In this document: in pieces, positions 12,697-20,711 of the stretch
How positions within the stretch are numbered: position 1 is the stretch's first letter
Layout: each line of letters starts with the position of its first letter
Assembly (NCBI RefSeq): GCF_013266755.1
Contig: NZ_JABRWJ010000005.1
Location: forward strand, 372,001-436,000
Source: Pseudaquabacterium terrae
Lineage (GTDB): Bacteria; Pseudomonadota; Gammaproteobacteria; Burkholderiales; Burkholderiaceae_C
Reading direction: 5' to 3'
DNA length: 64,000 nt
Made by a program: the position numbers and the translations under genes
Notes under the pieces: generated by a model
What the model was told of the DNA's origin: nothing
The model's database searches: none
Seen by the model: only the letters and a program-made list of their open reading frames with translations

Positions 12697-13092
12697 CTAC
12701 AGCAGCTTGACTCCGGCCAGCGTCTTCATTGCGCGATCGAAGGTCGCGACGCCGCCGCAGCCGGCGAGGCGGGCCTTGGCGCACAGCAGGCAGTCGGCGA
12801 AGTCGGCCGGGCCGCGCTCGAACAGCGCCAGCGCTTCGGACACCGCCTCGGGGGATTCCAGCGCCACCGTGGCGTGTGCCGTCAAGGCGCGCAGCGCCAC
12901 CACCAGGTCGGCGCGCGGCCGGCCGTAGGCGCGCAGCAGCGTCCAACCCAGCTCGACCAGCACCGTATCGGCGACCCATACCGGCTCCTCGCGCTCGGCC
13001 TGGGCATCGAAGAAGCGGCGCGCCTTGGCCGCCTGGTCCGCGTCGTCGTTGACGAGCAGCCGGACCAGCACGTTGGTGTCGACGGCGATCAA
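12697..13092 (-). CDS. PIN-domain (VapC-like) toxin
   Basis: A 131-residue PIN-domain protein, probably a ribonuclease. The first strand IAVDTNVLVRLL carries the first catalytic Asp. A Glu lies in VLVELGWTLL, and later acidic residues occur in PADFADCLLC and ATFDRAM, matching the four-acidic active-site pattern of VapC toxins. I place the start at a TTG inside the TTGA overlap with the antitoxin stop, because no ATG or GTG lies near the conserved N-terminus; this start is inferred. The partner antitoxin lies immediately upstream. Enzyme activity and target RNA are unknown. Confidence 0.82.
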   Translation of the reverse strand: MIAVDTNVLVRLLVNDDADQAAKARRFFDAQAEREEPVWVADTVLVELGWTLLRAYGRPRADLVVALRALTAHATVALESPEAVSEALALFERGPADFADCLLCAKARLAGCGGVATFDRAMKTLAGVKLL

Positions 13093-13349
13093 GACTTGCG
13101 CCCCGCGCGGGCGCGCACCGTCTGGCCCACCGCGGCGTCCATCTCGTCGAGGCTGCGCGCACGCTCGCCCGGCTTGGCGAGCAGGCCGAACAGTCCCACC
13201 GCGCCGCGCGACAGCACTTGCGCCCGCAGCTGGCCGTCGCCATCGATGCTGAACTGCAAGCGCGTGCCGGGCCCGATGCCCAGCTGATCGCGCAACGATT
13301 TGGGCAGCGTCACCTGCCCCTTGTCGCTGACGGTGCAAACGGAAGACAT
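13089..13349 (-). CDS. AbrB/SpoVT-type antitoxin
   Basis: An 86-residue protein with an N-terminal swapped-hairpin DNA-binding domain (TVSDKGQVTLPKSLRDQLGI). The C-terminal tail has about 40 residues, which in VapB-like antitoxins wraps the toxin. The ATG at 13349 is preferred over an in-frame start at 13403 because it places the AbrB domain at the N-terminus. The stop overlaps the TTG of the PIN gene by four bases, which supports a toxin-antitoxin operon that represses itself. That autoregulation is known for the family and not shown here. Confidence 0.82.
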   Translation of the reverse strand: MSSVCTVSDKGQVTLPKSLRDQLGIGPGTRLQFSIDGDGQLRAQVLSRGAVGLFGLLAKPGERARSLDEMDAAVGQTVRARAGRKS

Positions 13350-13428
13350 GCCAACGCTCCGAAATGTCGGCGCCAATCCTACTGCAGGAGGCCACTCCGA
13401 CAAGCCGGAGGTTTCTTACCGCGGTGGC

Positions 13429-13740
13429 TCAGTGCGCGTGCCGGTCGAGCAGCAGCTTCAGGATCGCCTGCTCGCGGCGCCGCAGGATCGCGCACTCGCG
13501 CCACGCCGCGGCAGCGAGAAAGAGCGCCGCGCCGGCCGCGGCGGCCACCAGCCACGGCGTGTCGTTGCCCAGCGATGCACTCCAGCCGGCCACCGCGCCG
13601 GCCGCGAAGTAGCCGGCATGGGTCCACGAGAAGCCGGCGTGTCGGCGCTCACGCAGCAGTGCGATGGCTTGCGAACGATCCTTCGCGCGTCGCGCGAGCT
13701 GGTCGCCTTCGACGGTTGCGGTGAACGAAGCGTGGTGCAT
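13429..13740 (-). CDS. Small hypothetical membrane protein
   Basis: A 103-residue protein (107 if the in-frame GTG at 13752 is used). An N-terminal soluble part (about 1-38, with RRAKDRSQAIALLRERRHAG) is followed by two hydrophobic segments (about 41-58 and 62-80) and a basic C-terminus with REQAILKLLLDRHAH. No family is recognised. It lies alone between the toxin-antitoxin pair and the oxidoreductase, in the same orientation as both but with gaps of about 80 and 110 bases, so co-transcription is uncertain. Confidence 0.5.
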   Translation of the reverse strand: MHHASFTATVEGDQLARRAKDRSQAIALLRERRHAGFSWTHAGYFAAGAVAGWSASLGNDTPWLVAAAAGAALFLAAAAWRECAILRRREQAILKLLLDRHAH

Positions 13741-13849
13741 GGCTGCAGGCACCGCGGGCCCGAGGGCGCGGCGCGCTCGATGGTGATGCGTGACTTGAGC
13801 CTAGGCTCGCGGGCGCCGCACGTCATCCCCCGACCTGGATGTCGATGCC

Positions 13850-15136
13850 TCAACCGCGGGAGCGCATCCAGTCCTTCGCTTCGAGCCACGAATACGTGGC
13901 CTGCGCCGCCGCCAGGCCCAGCGGCCCCCAGGTGCGCGGCAGGCCGTAGCGGCCGAAGGCCTCGGGAATCGGCTGCGCTGAAGCGATCGCCGCGGCGAGC
14001 AGCTCGCCGGCCACCGTCGTCGGCGCCACGCCGTGGCCGCCGAAGCTGATCGCATGCCAGGCGCCGGCGCAGGGGCCGCTGGCGAGGCGCCCGATCTGCG
14101 GCATCTTGTGGCGGGCATAACTCATCAGCCCGCTCCAGGCGAAGTCGACCTTCACGTCGGCCAGCCGCGGGTACACGCGCAGCAGGTCGCGCTTCAGAAA
14201 GTCGGCGATGTCCTCGGGCCGGCGGTCGCGCACGTTGATGCGGCCGCCCCACAGCAGCCGTGTGTCGGGCAGCATGCGGTAGTAGTCGAACGCGAAGCGC
14301 GTGTCGTAGATCGCCGCGGGGCTCGGGATCAGCGCCTTGCCCAGCGCGCCCAGCGGCTCGGTGACCATCACGTAGGTGGCGATCGGCAGCATCGCCCGTT
14401 CGAGTGCCGGCACCAGATGCCGCAGGTAGCCGCCGCCGGCAATCACCAGCTCGCGCGCGTGCACCTCGCCGTGCGCGGTGCGTACGCGCCAGACGGCGCC
14501 ACGCCGCCGGATCGAACGCACCGGCGAGTGCTCGTGCACGCGCCCGCCGCCGGCGCCGATCGCCGCGGCCAGGCCGAGCGTGTACTTCAGCGGATGGAAG
14601 TGGAAGGCATCGGGTTCGAGCAGCGCGCCGAAGTAGCGATCGGAGCGCACGTGGCAGGCGTCCAGCTCGCGCTTGTCGATCAAGCCCCACTCGACGCCGA
14701 AAGCGTCGCGCATCAGCCGCTGCTGCCGCTCGAGGATCGCCGGCTCGTCGAACCAGTTGACGAGCAGCGCGCCGCCTTCGACCTTGTCGCAGGCAATGCC
14801 GTGCTGCCCGATGCGGCGGCGGATCGTGCCGAGCGCTTCGCGCGTCAGGCCGTAGGCGGCACGGGCGCGCTCGGGGCCGAGCTGGCTCAGCAGCTCGGCG
14901 TTGTCGAGGCTGTAGCCGCCGAAGACGAAGCCGCCGTTGCGGCCCGATGCGCCGTGGCCGACGCGCTCGGCTTCGAGCACGACCAGGTTCGATCGGCCGC
15001 GCTCGATCAGCCCGAGCGCGGTCGCGAGGCCCGCGAAGCCGGCGCCGATGATGCAGACGTCGGTCTCGTTGCGCCCGGCCAGCGGCCGCGTCGGCGGGCG
15101 GAAGCCGATTGTCGATTCGTAGTAGTTACCGCTCAT
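13850..15136 (-). CDS. FAD-dependent oxidoreductase (DAO / gamma-glutamylputrescine oxidase-like)
   Basis: A 428-residue flavoprotein. Near the N-terminus (about residues 20-50) is the dinucleotide-binding motif DVCIIGAGFAGLATALGL, then GRNGGFVFGGYS typical of DAO-family amine oxidases, and a C-terminal FAD contact region SFGGHGVAPTTVAGELLA. Family members oxidise amino acids, sarcosine or gamma-glutamyl-polyamines with oxygen as acceptor; overall it looks closest to PuuB/OrdL-type enzymes, but the substrate is not fixed. The ATG lies in an ATGA overlap with the LytTR gene stop, which supports this start. It is thus the third gene of a kinase-regulator-enzyme unit. Confidence 0.82.
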   Translation of the reverse strand: MSGNYYESTIGFRPPTRPLAGRNETDVCIIGAGFAGLATALGLIERGRSNLVVLEAERVGHGASGRNGGFVFGGYSLDNAELLSQLGPERARAAYGLTREALGTIRRRIGQHGIACDKVEGGALLVNWFDEPAILERQQRLMRDAFGVEWGLIDKRELDACHVRSDRYFGALLEPDAFHFHPLKYTLGLAAAIGAGGGRVHEHSPVRSIRRRGAVWRVRTAHGEVHARELVIAGGGYLRHLVPALERAMLPIATYVMVTEPLGALGKALIPSPAAIYDTRFAFDYYRMLPDTRLLWGGRINVRDRRPEDIADFLKRDLLRVYPRLADVKVDFAWSGLMSYARHKMPQIGRLASGPCAGAWHAISFGGHGVAPTTVAGELLAAAIASAQPIPEAFGRYGLPRTWGPLGLAAAQATYSWLEAKDWMRSRG

Positions 15137-15921
15137 CCAGCCAGCCACTCCCTGAACGCCCGCGCCCGCTCCTGGCTCACCAGCACCGGCGCCTCGGCGG
15201 CGGGCTGCAGCTCGAGCTTCAACTGGCCCTTGCCCTGCGGGCGGAAGCTCTTCACCGCATCGAGCTGCACCAGCGTCTGTCGGTTGGCGCGGAAGAAGCG
15301 CCGCGGGTCGAGCCCGGCTTCGAGCTCGGCCAGCGTCTCGTCGGCCAGCAGCCGTTCGCCGCCCTTCGTCAGCACGAAGGTCAGCTTGTCGACCGAGGCG
15401 CACCAGGCGATGTCCTCGCTGCGCACGCTGGCGAAGGCGCTGCCCTTGCGCAGCACCAGGCGCTGGCGGTAGCCGGCTCGGCCCGAGCCCTCGGCGCCGC
15501 GCAGGTGCAGCGCGGCGAGCAGGCCTTCCAAGTTGCCGGCGAAGTGGCGGCTCAAGCGTTCATAACGCGCCAAGGCCGCGGCCAGCGCGTCATCGGCGAC
15601 GGGCTTCAGCAGGTAGTCGATGGCGTTGCAGCGGAAGGCATCGAGCACGAAGGCGTCGTGCGCGGTGGTGAAGATCACCGGCGCGCTCGGCGCCGCGGCC
15701 GGGTCCTCGAACAGCGCCAGCGACAGGCCGTCGCCGAGCTGGATGTCCAGCAGCATCAGGTCCGGCGCCGGGTGCGCCGCCAGCCAGCGCCGCGCCGCCT
15801 GAACCGAGCCGACGGCGCCGACCACCTCGGCTGCCGGCGCGATGCGCTGCAACGCCTCGACCAGCCGCGCCAGCGCGGGCGGCTCGTCTTCGGCGATCAG
15901 CAGTTTCAGCGCGTAACTCAT
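15133..15921 (-). CDS. LytTR-family response regulator (second copy)
   Basis: A 262-residue regulator. The receiver domain has AEDE near residue 11, phosphoacceptor Asp59 in LMLLDIQLGDG, and the Lys in AIDYLLKPVADDAL. The C-terminal LytTR domain (about 150-255) contains RRFFRANRQTLVQLDAV and the final EWLAG. It overlaps by four bases with both its upstream kinase and the downstream oxidoreductase. It is only distantly similar to the LytTR protein at 5443-6264, so the two are separate systems and not a recent duplication. Confidence 0.9.
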   Translation of the reverse strand: MSYALKLLIAEDEPPALARLVEALQRIAPAAEVVGAVGSVQAARRWLAAHPAPDLMLLDIQLGDGLSLALFEDPAAAPSAPVIFTTAHDAFVLDAFRCNAIDYLLKPVADDALAAALARYERLSRHFAGNLEGLLAALHLRGAEGSGRAGYRQRLVLRKGSAFASVRSEDIAWCASVDKLTFVLTKGGERLLADETLAELEAGLDPRRFFRANRQTLVQLDAVKSFRPQGKGQLKLELQPAAEAPVLVSQERARAFREWLAG

Positions 15922-16988
15922 GAAAGCAGTGGCACCTCGACGGCAAAATGCAGCGCATCCTGCTCGATGCGCAGGCCGCGTCCAGCCACCCGCTTGCAGC
16001 GCTCGTCGAGGTTGGCGAGGCCGACGCCGGTCGACGGCGCCGGCCCCTGTCGCGGCCGCCGCGCATTGTGCACGTGCAAGGCATCGCCAGCGCGCAGCGC
16101 GATGCCGATGCGCAGCGGCTGGTCCGCGGCGACCGCGTTGTGCTTGACGGCGTTCTCGACCAGCACCTGCAGCGCCAGCGGCACGATCAGCCGGCCCGCG
16201 GGCAACTCGGGCGGCGTGTCCAGCTGCACCGCGTCGCTGCCGAAGCGCAGCTCCAGCAGCCGGAAGTATTGCCGCACGAAGTTCAGCTCGTCGGCCAGCG
16301 GCACCTGCTCGCGCCGGCCGTTGGCCAGCACGTAGCGGTAGACCTCGGCCAGGCAGTCGCAGAACTCGCGCGCCGTGCGCGCATCGTGGCTGATCAGGTG
16401 GCCGAGCGTGTTGAGCCCGTTGAACAGGAAGTGCGGATCCACCTGCGCCTTCAGCGCCGCCAGCTCGGCCTCGCTGCGCAGGCGTTGCAGCTGCGCCAGC
16501 TGCAGCGCATCGGATTCACGCTCGCGGATCAGGAACAGCGTCTCGTAGGCGTGCGTCACGAAGATCACGCAGATCACGTTGGTCAGCGCGACGATGCGCA
16601 CCACCGCCCAGTCGGTCGGTGCCCCGAGTGCCGCGTACCAGGCGGCGAGCCAGGCGATCGTCAGCGGCGCGGTGTACAGCGTGCAGGCCGCCACCAGCAT
16701 CGACAGCTTGCGCAGCGGCTGGGCAAACCAGTCCCAGTGCTCACGCTGCTTGAACAGCAGCCAGCGATTGCCCCACCAGATGCAGAACGCGAGGCCGACG
16801 AACCAGCCCATGCCGGCCCAGAAGGGCCCCTGGTCCGGCGTGATGCCTGGCGCTTCCAACTGCAGCAGCCCCGAGAACAGCGGGATCGTCAGCCCGAACG
16901 CGGGGATGCCGACGGCCATCAGCGCTCGGTCGTCGAAGTGGGCACGCCGCACCGGTTTCGGCGGCACGAATTCCGGCTTCAGCGCCAT
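15918..16988 (-). CDS. LytS-type sensor histidine kinase (second copy)
   Basis: A 356-residue kinase with four hydrophobic segments within residues about 22-150. A short coiled stretch rich in Glu/Leu (RERESDALQLAQLQRLRSE) leads into the phosphoacceptor region LKAQVDPHFLFNGLNTL (His186). The ATPase part has LVENAVKHNAV and the closing GVGLANLDERC. Its stop overlaps the ATG of the LytTR regulator. With the regulator and FAD oxidoreductase it forms a tightly coupled three-gene minus-strand unit. The signal is unknown. Confidence 0.88.
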   Translation of the reverse strand: MALKPEFVPPKPVRRAHFDDRALMAVGIPAFGLTIPLFSGLLQLEAPGITPDQGPFWAGMGWFVGLAFCIWWGNRWLLFKQREHWDWFAQPLRKLSMLVAACTLYTAPLTIAWLAAWYAALGAPTDWAVVRIVALTNVICVIFVTHAYETLFLIRERESDALQLAQLQRLRSEAELAALKAQVDPHFLFNGLNTLGHLISHDARTAREFCDCLAEVYRYVLANGRREQVPLADELNFVRQYFRLLELRFGSDAVQLDTPPELPAGRLIVPLALQVLVENAVKHNAVAADQPLRIGIALRAGDALHVHNARRPRQGPAPSTGVGLANLDERCKRVAGRGLRIEQDALHFAVEVPLLS

Positions 16989-17077
16989 CGCATCCGGCTT
17001 CGGTGCCGCGGCGCTGGGCGGCGGGCGACGCGGCGCCTAGCCTGCGCTGCATCCACCATCACGAGGGCCCGCCCACC

Positions 17078-17482
17078 ATGGAGTCGATGCACCTGAACCC
17101 GCTGGCAATCGCCGTCGCCGCCGCACTGTCCTTCCTGATCGGGGGCGTCTGGTATTCGCCGATCCTGTTCGCGAAGCGCTGGCAGCGCGAAACGGGCTTG
17201 AGCGACGAGCAGCTGAAGAACGCTCACATGGGCAGGACCTTCGGCCTCGCCTACCTGGGCTCGCTGGTGATGGCGGCCAACCTCGCGGCCTTTCTCGGCG
17301 CGCAGGCCACGGTCGGCTTCGGGCTGGCCGCGGGCGCGGCCGCCGGCATCGGCTGGGTGGCGATGTGCTTCGGAATCAACGACCTGTTCGAACGCCGCTC
17401 GGTCGTGCTGTGGCTGATCAACAGCGGCTACCACGTGCTCTCGCTGACGCTGATGGGCGGGCTGCTGGCCTGGTGGAAGTAG
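17078..17482 (+). CDS. DUF1761 family membrane protein
   Basis: A 134-residue protein with four membrane segments: about 9-27, 57-75, 79-98 and 111-131. The family hallmark FLIGGVWYSPILFAKRW lies just after the first helix. The ATG at 17078 follows the hydrophilic end of an in-frame upstream extension and gives the usual DUF1761 length. Function is unknown. Its last 55 bases overlap the 3' end of dusC on the other strand. Confidence 0.8.
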   Translation: MESMHLNPLAIAVAAALSFLIGGVWYSPILFAKRWQRETGLSDEQLKNAHMGRTFGLAYLGSLVMAANLAAFLGAQATVGFGLAAGAAAGIGWVAMCFGINDLFERRSVVLWLINSGYHVLSLTLMGGLLAWWK

Positions 17483-18432
17483 GCTGGCTGTGCGATGGGC
17501 GCGATGGCGCCGAAGAGCCGCGCCTCGAACGCGGCGCTGTCGTTGATCGTGCGCAGCTCGTCGTAGGTCTGCTGCGCCTGCGGGAAACGCCGCCGCAGCA
17601 GGTTCAGCCACTGCTTGACCCGCCCCGGCCGGTGGCGCGGCTCGGTGTGGCCGGCAATCACCTGCCAGTAGCGTCGCAGCAGTGGCCGCAGCGTGTCCCA
17701 GCCGAGCGGCGGCGCATGCGGCGCACGGATCGCCAGCGCCAGCCCGGGGTCGGCGACCATGCCGCGCCCCAGCATCAGCGCATCGCAGCCGGATTCGGCG
17801 CGGCAGCGCCGTGCATCGTCGACGCTCCAGATCTCGCCGTTGGCGATCACCGGCACCGCCACCGCCTCGCGGATGCGGGCGATCGCATCCCAGTAGGCCG
17901 GCGGCTTGTAGCCCTGCAGCTTGGTGCGGCCGTGCACGACGAGCTCCTCGGCGCCGCCCGCGGCCAGCGCCTGCGCGCACTCGAGCATGCGGCCGTCGCT
18001 GGCGTTGCCCAGCCGCATCTTGGCCGACACGGGCATGCCGGCCGGCACCGCGCGGCGCACCGCGGCGACGATGTCGTGGATCAGCGCCGGCTCGTCGAGC
18101 AGCACCGCGCCGCCGCGATGGCGATTGACCGTCTTCGCGGGGCAGCCGAAGTTGAGGTCGATGCCGGCGGGCCCGAGCGCCGCCAGTGCCGCGGCGTTGT
18201 CCGCGAGGCAAGCCGGGTCCGAGCCGAGCAGCTGCGCGCGCACCGGCACGCCGGCCGGCGTGCGGCTGCCGTTCAGCAGCTCGGGCATCACGCGCAGGAA
18301 GACGCGGTCCGGCAGCAGCTGGTCGGTGACGCGGATGAATTCTGAAACGCAGCGGTCGATGCCACCGGCGCGGGTCAGGATGTCGCGCAGGCTGAAGTCG
18401 AGCAGCCCTTCCATCGGGGCAAGTAACAGCAT
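17428..18432 (-). CDS. dusC: tRNA-dihydrouridine synthase (DusC-like)
   Basis: A 334-residue FMN enzyme that reduces specific uridines in tRNA with NADPH. It opens with LLLAPMEGLLD, the family's first strand, and has the catalytic-cysteine motif DLNFGCPAKTVNRHRGGAVLL. Later are VVHGRTKLQGYKPPAYW and NGEIWSVDDARRC, and the FMN-phosphate region DALMLGRGM. Its opening and helical C-terminus (QWLNLLRRRFPQA) look most like DusC, which modifies U16; the exact position is inferred. The C-terminal coding end runs 55 bases into the convergent DUF1761 gene, so both ends are constrained in two frames. Confidence 0.9.
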   Translation of the reverse strand: MLLLAPMEGLLDFSLRDILTRAGGIDRCVSEFIRVTDQLLPDRVFLRVMPELLNGSRTPAGVPVRAQLLGSDPACLADNAAALAALGPAGIDLNFGCPAKTVNRHRGGAVLLDEPALIHDIVAAVRRAVPAGMPVSAKMRLGNASDGRMLECAQALAAGGAEELVVHGRTKLQGYKPPAYWDAIARIREAVAVPVIANGEIWSVDDARRCRAESGCDALMLGRGMVADPGLALAIRAPHAPPLGWDTLRPLLRRYWQVIAGHTEPRHRPGRVKQWLNLLRRRFPQAQQTYDELRTINDSAAFEARLFGAIAPIAQPAYFHQASSPPISVSESTW

Positions 18433-18464
18433 CCGTGGATTGTCTCGCGGCCCACAATGGGCGC

Positions 18465-19082
18465 ATGAATGCGCCGAACGTGCCCTCCGACGAAGCGGTG
18501 ATCGCTTCGACCCGCGCCTGGCTCGAACACGCGGTGATCGGGCTCAACCTGTGCCCGTTCGCCAAGGCCGTGCACGCCAAGGGCCAGATCCGCTACGTCG
18601 TCAGCGACGCCACCGACGTCCAGGCGCTGCAGGTCGAGCTGGTCGAACAATTGCGCGAGCTGGTGCTGGCCGACCCCGACGAGGTCGACACGACGCTCTT
18701 GATCCACCCGCAGGTGCTGCAGGATTTCGACGACTTCAACCAGTTCCTCGGCCTGGCCGAGGAGGCCGTGCAGGCACTCGGCCTCGAAGGCGTGCTGCAG
18801 GTGGCGAGCTTCCACCCGCAGTTCCAGTTCGCCGATGCCGAGCCCGACGACATCGGCAACGCCACCAACCGCGCGCCGTATCCGATCCTGCACCTGCTGC
18901 GCGAGGACAGCATCGACCGCGCGGTCGAGGCCTTCCCCGAAGCCGAGGCGATCTACGAGGTGAACATCGAGACGATGCAGCGGCTGGGACCGGAGGGCTG
19001 GGCGGCGCTGCAGAAACGCTGGAACGGCGAGCCGCTCAGCGCGGACGCAGCCGCACCGGCACCGCGCTCGGATTCATCGTGA
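18465..19082 (+). CDS. DUF1415 domain-containing protein
   Basis: A 205-residue cytoplasmic protein. Landmarks include LEHAVIGLNLCPFAKAV near the N-terminus and FHPQFQFADAEPDDIGNATNRAPYP, both hallmarks of the DUF1415 family. Its role is unknown. The ATG at 18465 is used, because the in-frame start at 18435 would extend into the dusC promoter side without family support. It is divergent from dusC, with 32 bases between starts. Its final 47 bases overlap the 3' end of the convergent cytochrome P450 gene. Confidence 0.85.
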   Translation: MNAPNVPSDEAVIASTRAWLEHAVIGLNLCPFAKAVHAKGQIRYVVSDATDVQALQVELVEQLRELVLADPDEVDTTLLIHPQVLQDFDDFNQFLGLAEEAVQALGLEGVLQVASFHPQFQFADAEPDDIGNATNRAPYPILHLLREDSIDRAVEAFPEAEAIYEVNIETMQRLGPEGWAALQKRWNGEPLSADAAAPAPRSDSS

Positions 19083-20463
19083 AGGTGAAGACCTCGCGCA
19101 CCGCATCGAGGCCCGGCAGCGGCTCGAGGCGGAAGTTGCGCGCGATCATGCTGGCGACCAGCTTGGCTTCGACCAGCGCCAGGTAGCGGCCGGGGCAGAA
19201 GCGCGGCCCGCCGCCGAAGGGCAGCATCTTGCGGTTCGGCTCGCTGGCCGGATCGGTGTGGCCGGCCCAGCGCTCGGGGCGAAAGTCCAGCGGCGCGTCG
19301 AAGCGCGCCGGATCGAGCGCGGCCAGGCGCGTCAGCATGAACACGCGGGTGCCGGCCGGCACCCGCACGCCGCCGACTTCACGCTCGACCGGCGTCTCCA
19401 CCGCCTGCACCGGCGCCGCCGGCTTCAGGCGCAGCGTCTCGTGGATCACCGCTTCGGTGTAGTGCAGCTGCTCGAGCAGCGCCGCGTCGCTCACCGCCGG
19501 CGCGTCGCCGAGCACCGCGTCGCACTCGGCGGCCAGCGCCTGCGCGACCTCGGGATGCTGCGCCAGCAGCACCAGCAGCCAGGCCAGCGTGCTGGAGGTG
19601 GTGTCTTCGCCGGCGAAGACCATCGTCAGCGCATTGCCGAGCACCGCCTCGTCGTCGACGCCGCTGTCGGGTGCGTCGCGCGCGACGAGCATCGCCTGCA
19701 GCAGGTTCACCGGCCGCACGCGCAACGCGGGGTCGGCCTGCAGCTCGGCGCGCGCGTGGGCGATCAGCGCCAGCATCTTGGCGCGCACCCGCGCGGTCGC
19801 CGCATCGGCGGCGCGGTCGACCGGCAGCTTGAAGACCGTCCAGTAGTCGACCATGCTGCGCAGCCGCGCCCCGACGCGCTCGAACAGAAAGTGGATGTCG
19901 CGCTGCAGCGGGTTCTCCGGATGCTCCAGCGTATTGACGTCCTCGCCCATCGCCAGCGCGACGGTGACATCGAGCGTCAGCGCCTTCAGGTCGCGCGCCA
20001 GGTCGATCTCGGCACCCTGTTCCGCGGCGCGGCGCCAGCGTCGCTCGAGCCGCAGCACCAGCGTGTGCAGCGTCGGCTGGAACTTGCGGATGACCTCGGG
20101 CGTCAGCGCGCGCGTCACCAGCTTGCGCTGCGCGCGCCAGGCCTCGCCCTCGGCGGTGAAGAGCCCGCTCGAGCCGTTGGCGCCATCGAGCATGCGCGAC
20201 AGCCGCGAGCTGCGCCGCAGCGCATCGGGCCGGTCGCGCATCAGGGCCGGCATCAGCGCGGCATCGGCGATCACCAGCGCCGGCGTGCGGCCGAAGGCGA
20301 AGCGGTACATCGGCCCCCAGGCCGCGACGCCGTCCTCGAGCGAGCGATGGAAGGCCACCTTGTCGACCTGGTGCAGGTTGCCGATCAGCGGCAGCGGCCG
20401 CGGCCCCGGAAGATCGCGGTAGCTGCGGGTGGCCGGCAGCGCGCCGGCGATGGGTTGGTCCAT
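19036..20463 (-). CDS. Cytochrome P450
   Basis: A 475-residue heme monooxygenase, apparently soluble. The proline-rich start LPGPRPLPLIGN is followed by the I-helix oxygen-activation motif AGEDTTSS, the ExxR motif ETLRLKP, and the heme-binding loop FGGGPRFCPGR with axial Cys423. The ATG at 20463 is preferred to an upstream in-frame start because it begins just before the proline-rich region and has GGAGG upstream. No ferredoxin or reductase gene is adjacent. Substrate is unknown; the divergent neighbour is a wax ester/triacylglycerol-type acyltransferase, so a fatty-acid or lipid substrate is possible but unproven. Confidence 0.9.
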   Translation of the reverse strand: MDQPIAGALPATRSYRDLPGPRPLPLIGNLHQVDKVAFHRSLEDGVAAWGPMYRFAFGRTPALVIADAALMPALMRDRPDALRRSSRLSRMLDGANGSSGLFTAEGEAWRAQRKLVTRALTPEVIRKFQPTLHTLVLRLERRWRRAAEQGAEIDLARDLKALTLDVTVALAMGEDVNTLEHPENPLQRDIHFLFERVGARLRSMVDYWTVFKLPVDRAADAATARVRAKMLALIAHARAELQADPALRVRPVNLLQAMLVARDAPDSGVDDEAVLGNALTMVFAGEDTTSSTLAWLLVLLAQHPEVAQALAAECDAVLGDAPAVSDAALLEQLHYTEAVIHETLRLKPAAPVQAVETPVEREVGGVRVPAGTRVFMLTRLAALDPARFDAPLDFRPERWAGHTDPASEPNRKMLPFGGGPRFCPGRYLALVEAKLVASMIARNFRLEPLPGLDAVREVFTFTMNPSAVPVRLRPR

Positions 20464-20476
20464 GTGTCCTCCTTTT

Positions 20477-20516
20477 GGCCCCCAAGCCCCCGAGGGGGAG
20501 TCGTCGCCTTGGGGCC
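20477..20516. repeat. GC-rich inverted repeat (REP-like intergenic element)
   Basis: Just upstream of the P450 start, GGCCCCCAAG (20477-20486) pairs with CTTGGGGCC (20508-20516), with one bulged C. Between them CCCCC (20487-20491) can pair with GGGGG (20494-20498). From memory this resembles a short palindromic element scattered through Burkholderiales genomes near gene ends, so it may be a multicopy repeat. Copy number cannot be judged from this window, where I saw only this copy. Confidence 0.5.
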
Positions 20517-20589
20517 GGCCGGCGGCGACTGGCGAAGCCCGCCGAGTGTGGCCCTTGTGCCAGGGCGGGCGGGCCGCGCGCATCGTCTG

Positions 20590-20631
20590 TTTTGCGGAGC
20601 CCGTCTTGCGGAGCCGGTTTTGCGAAACTCA
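20590..20631. repeat. Three tandem imperfect 14-base units
   Basis: Units TTTTGCGGAGCCCG (20590-20603), TCTTGCGGAGCCGG (20604-20617) and TTTTGCGAAACTCA (20618-20631) lie head to tail in the divergent region between the P450 and acyltransferase genes. The first two differ at two positions and the third has decayed further. They could be repeated binding sites or a small slippage repeat. Confidence 0.55.
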
Positions 20632-20711
20632 TCACCTGACGTTGACCCGAGTGGACGCCCCCGGCCGGCCGCGCGACATTCGGCATCAGATCATTCCCTG
20701 GGAGCGGCATC

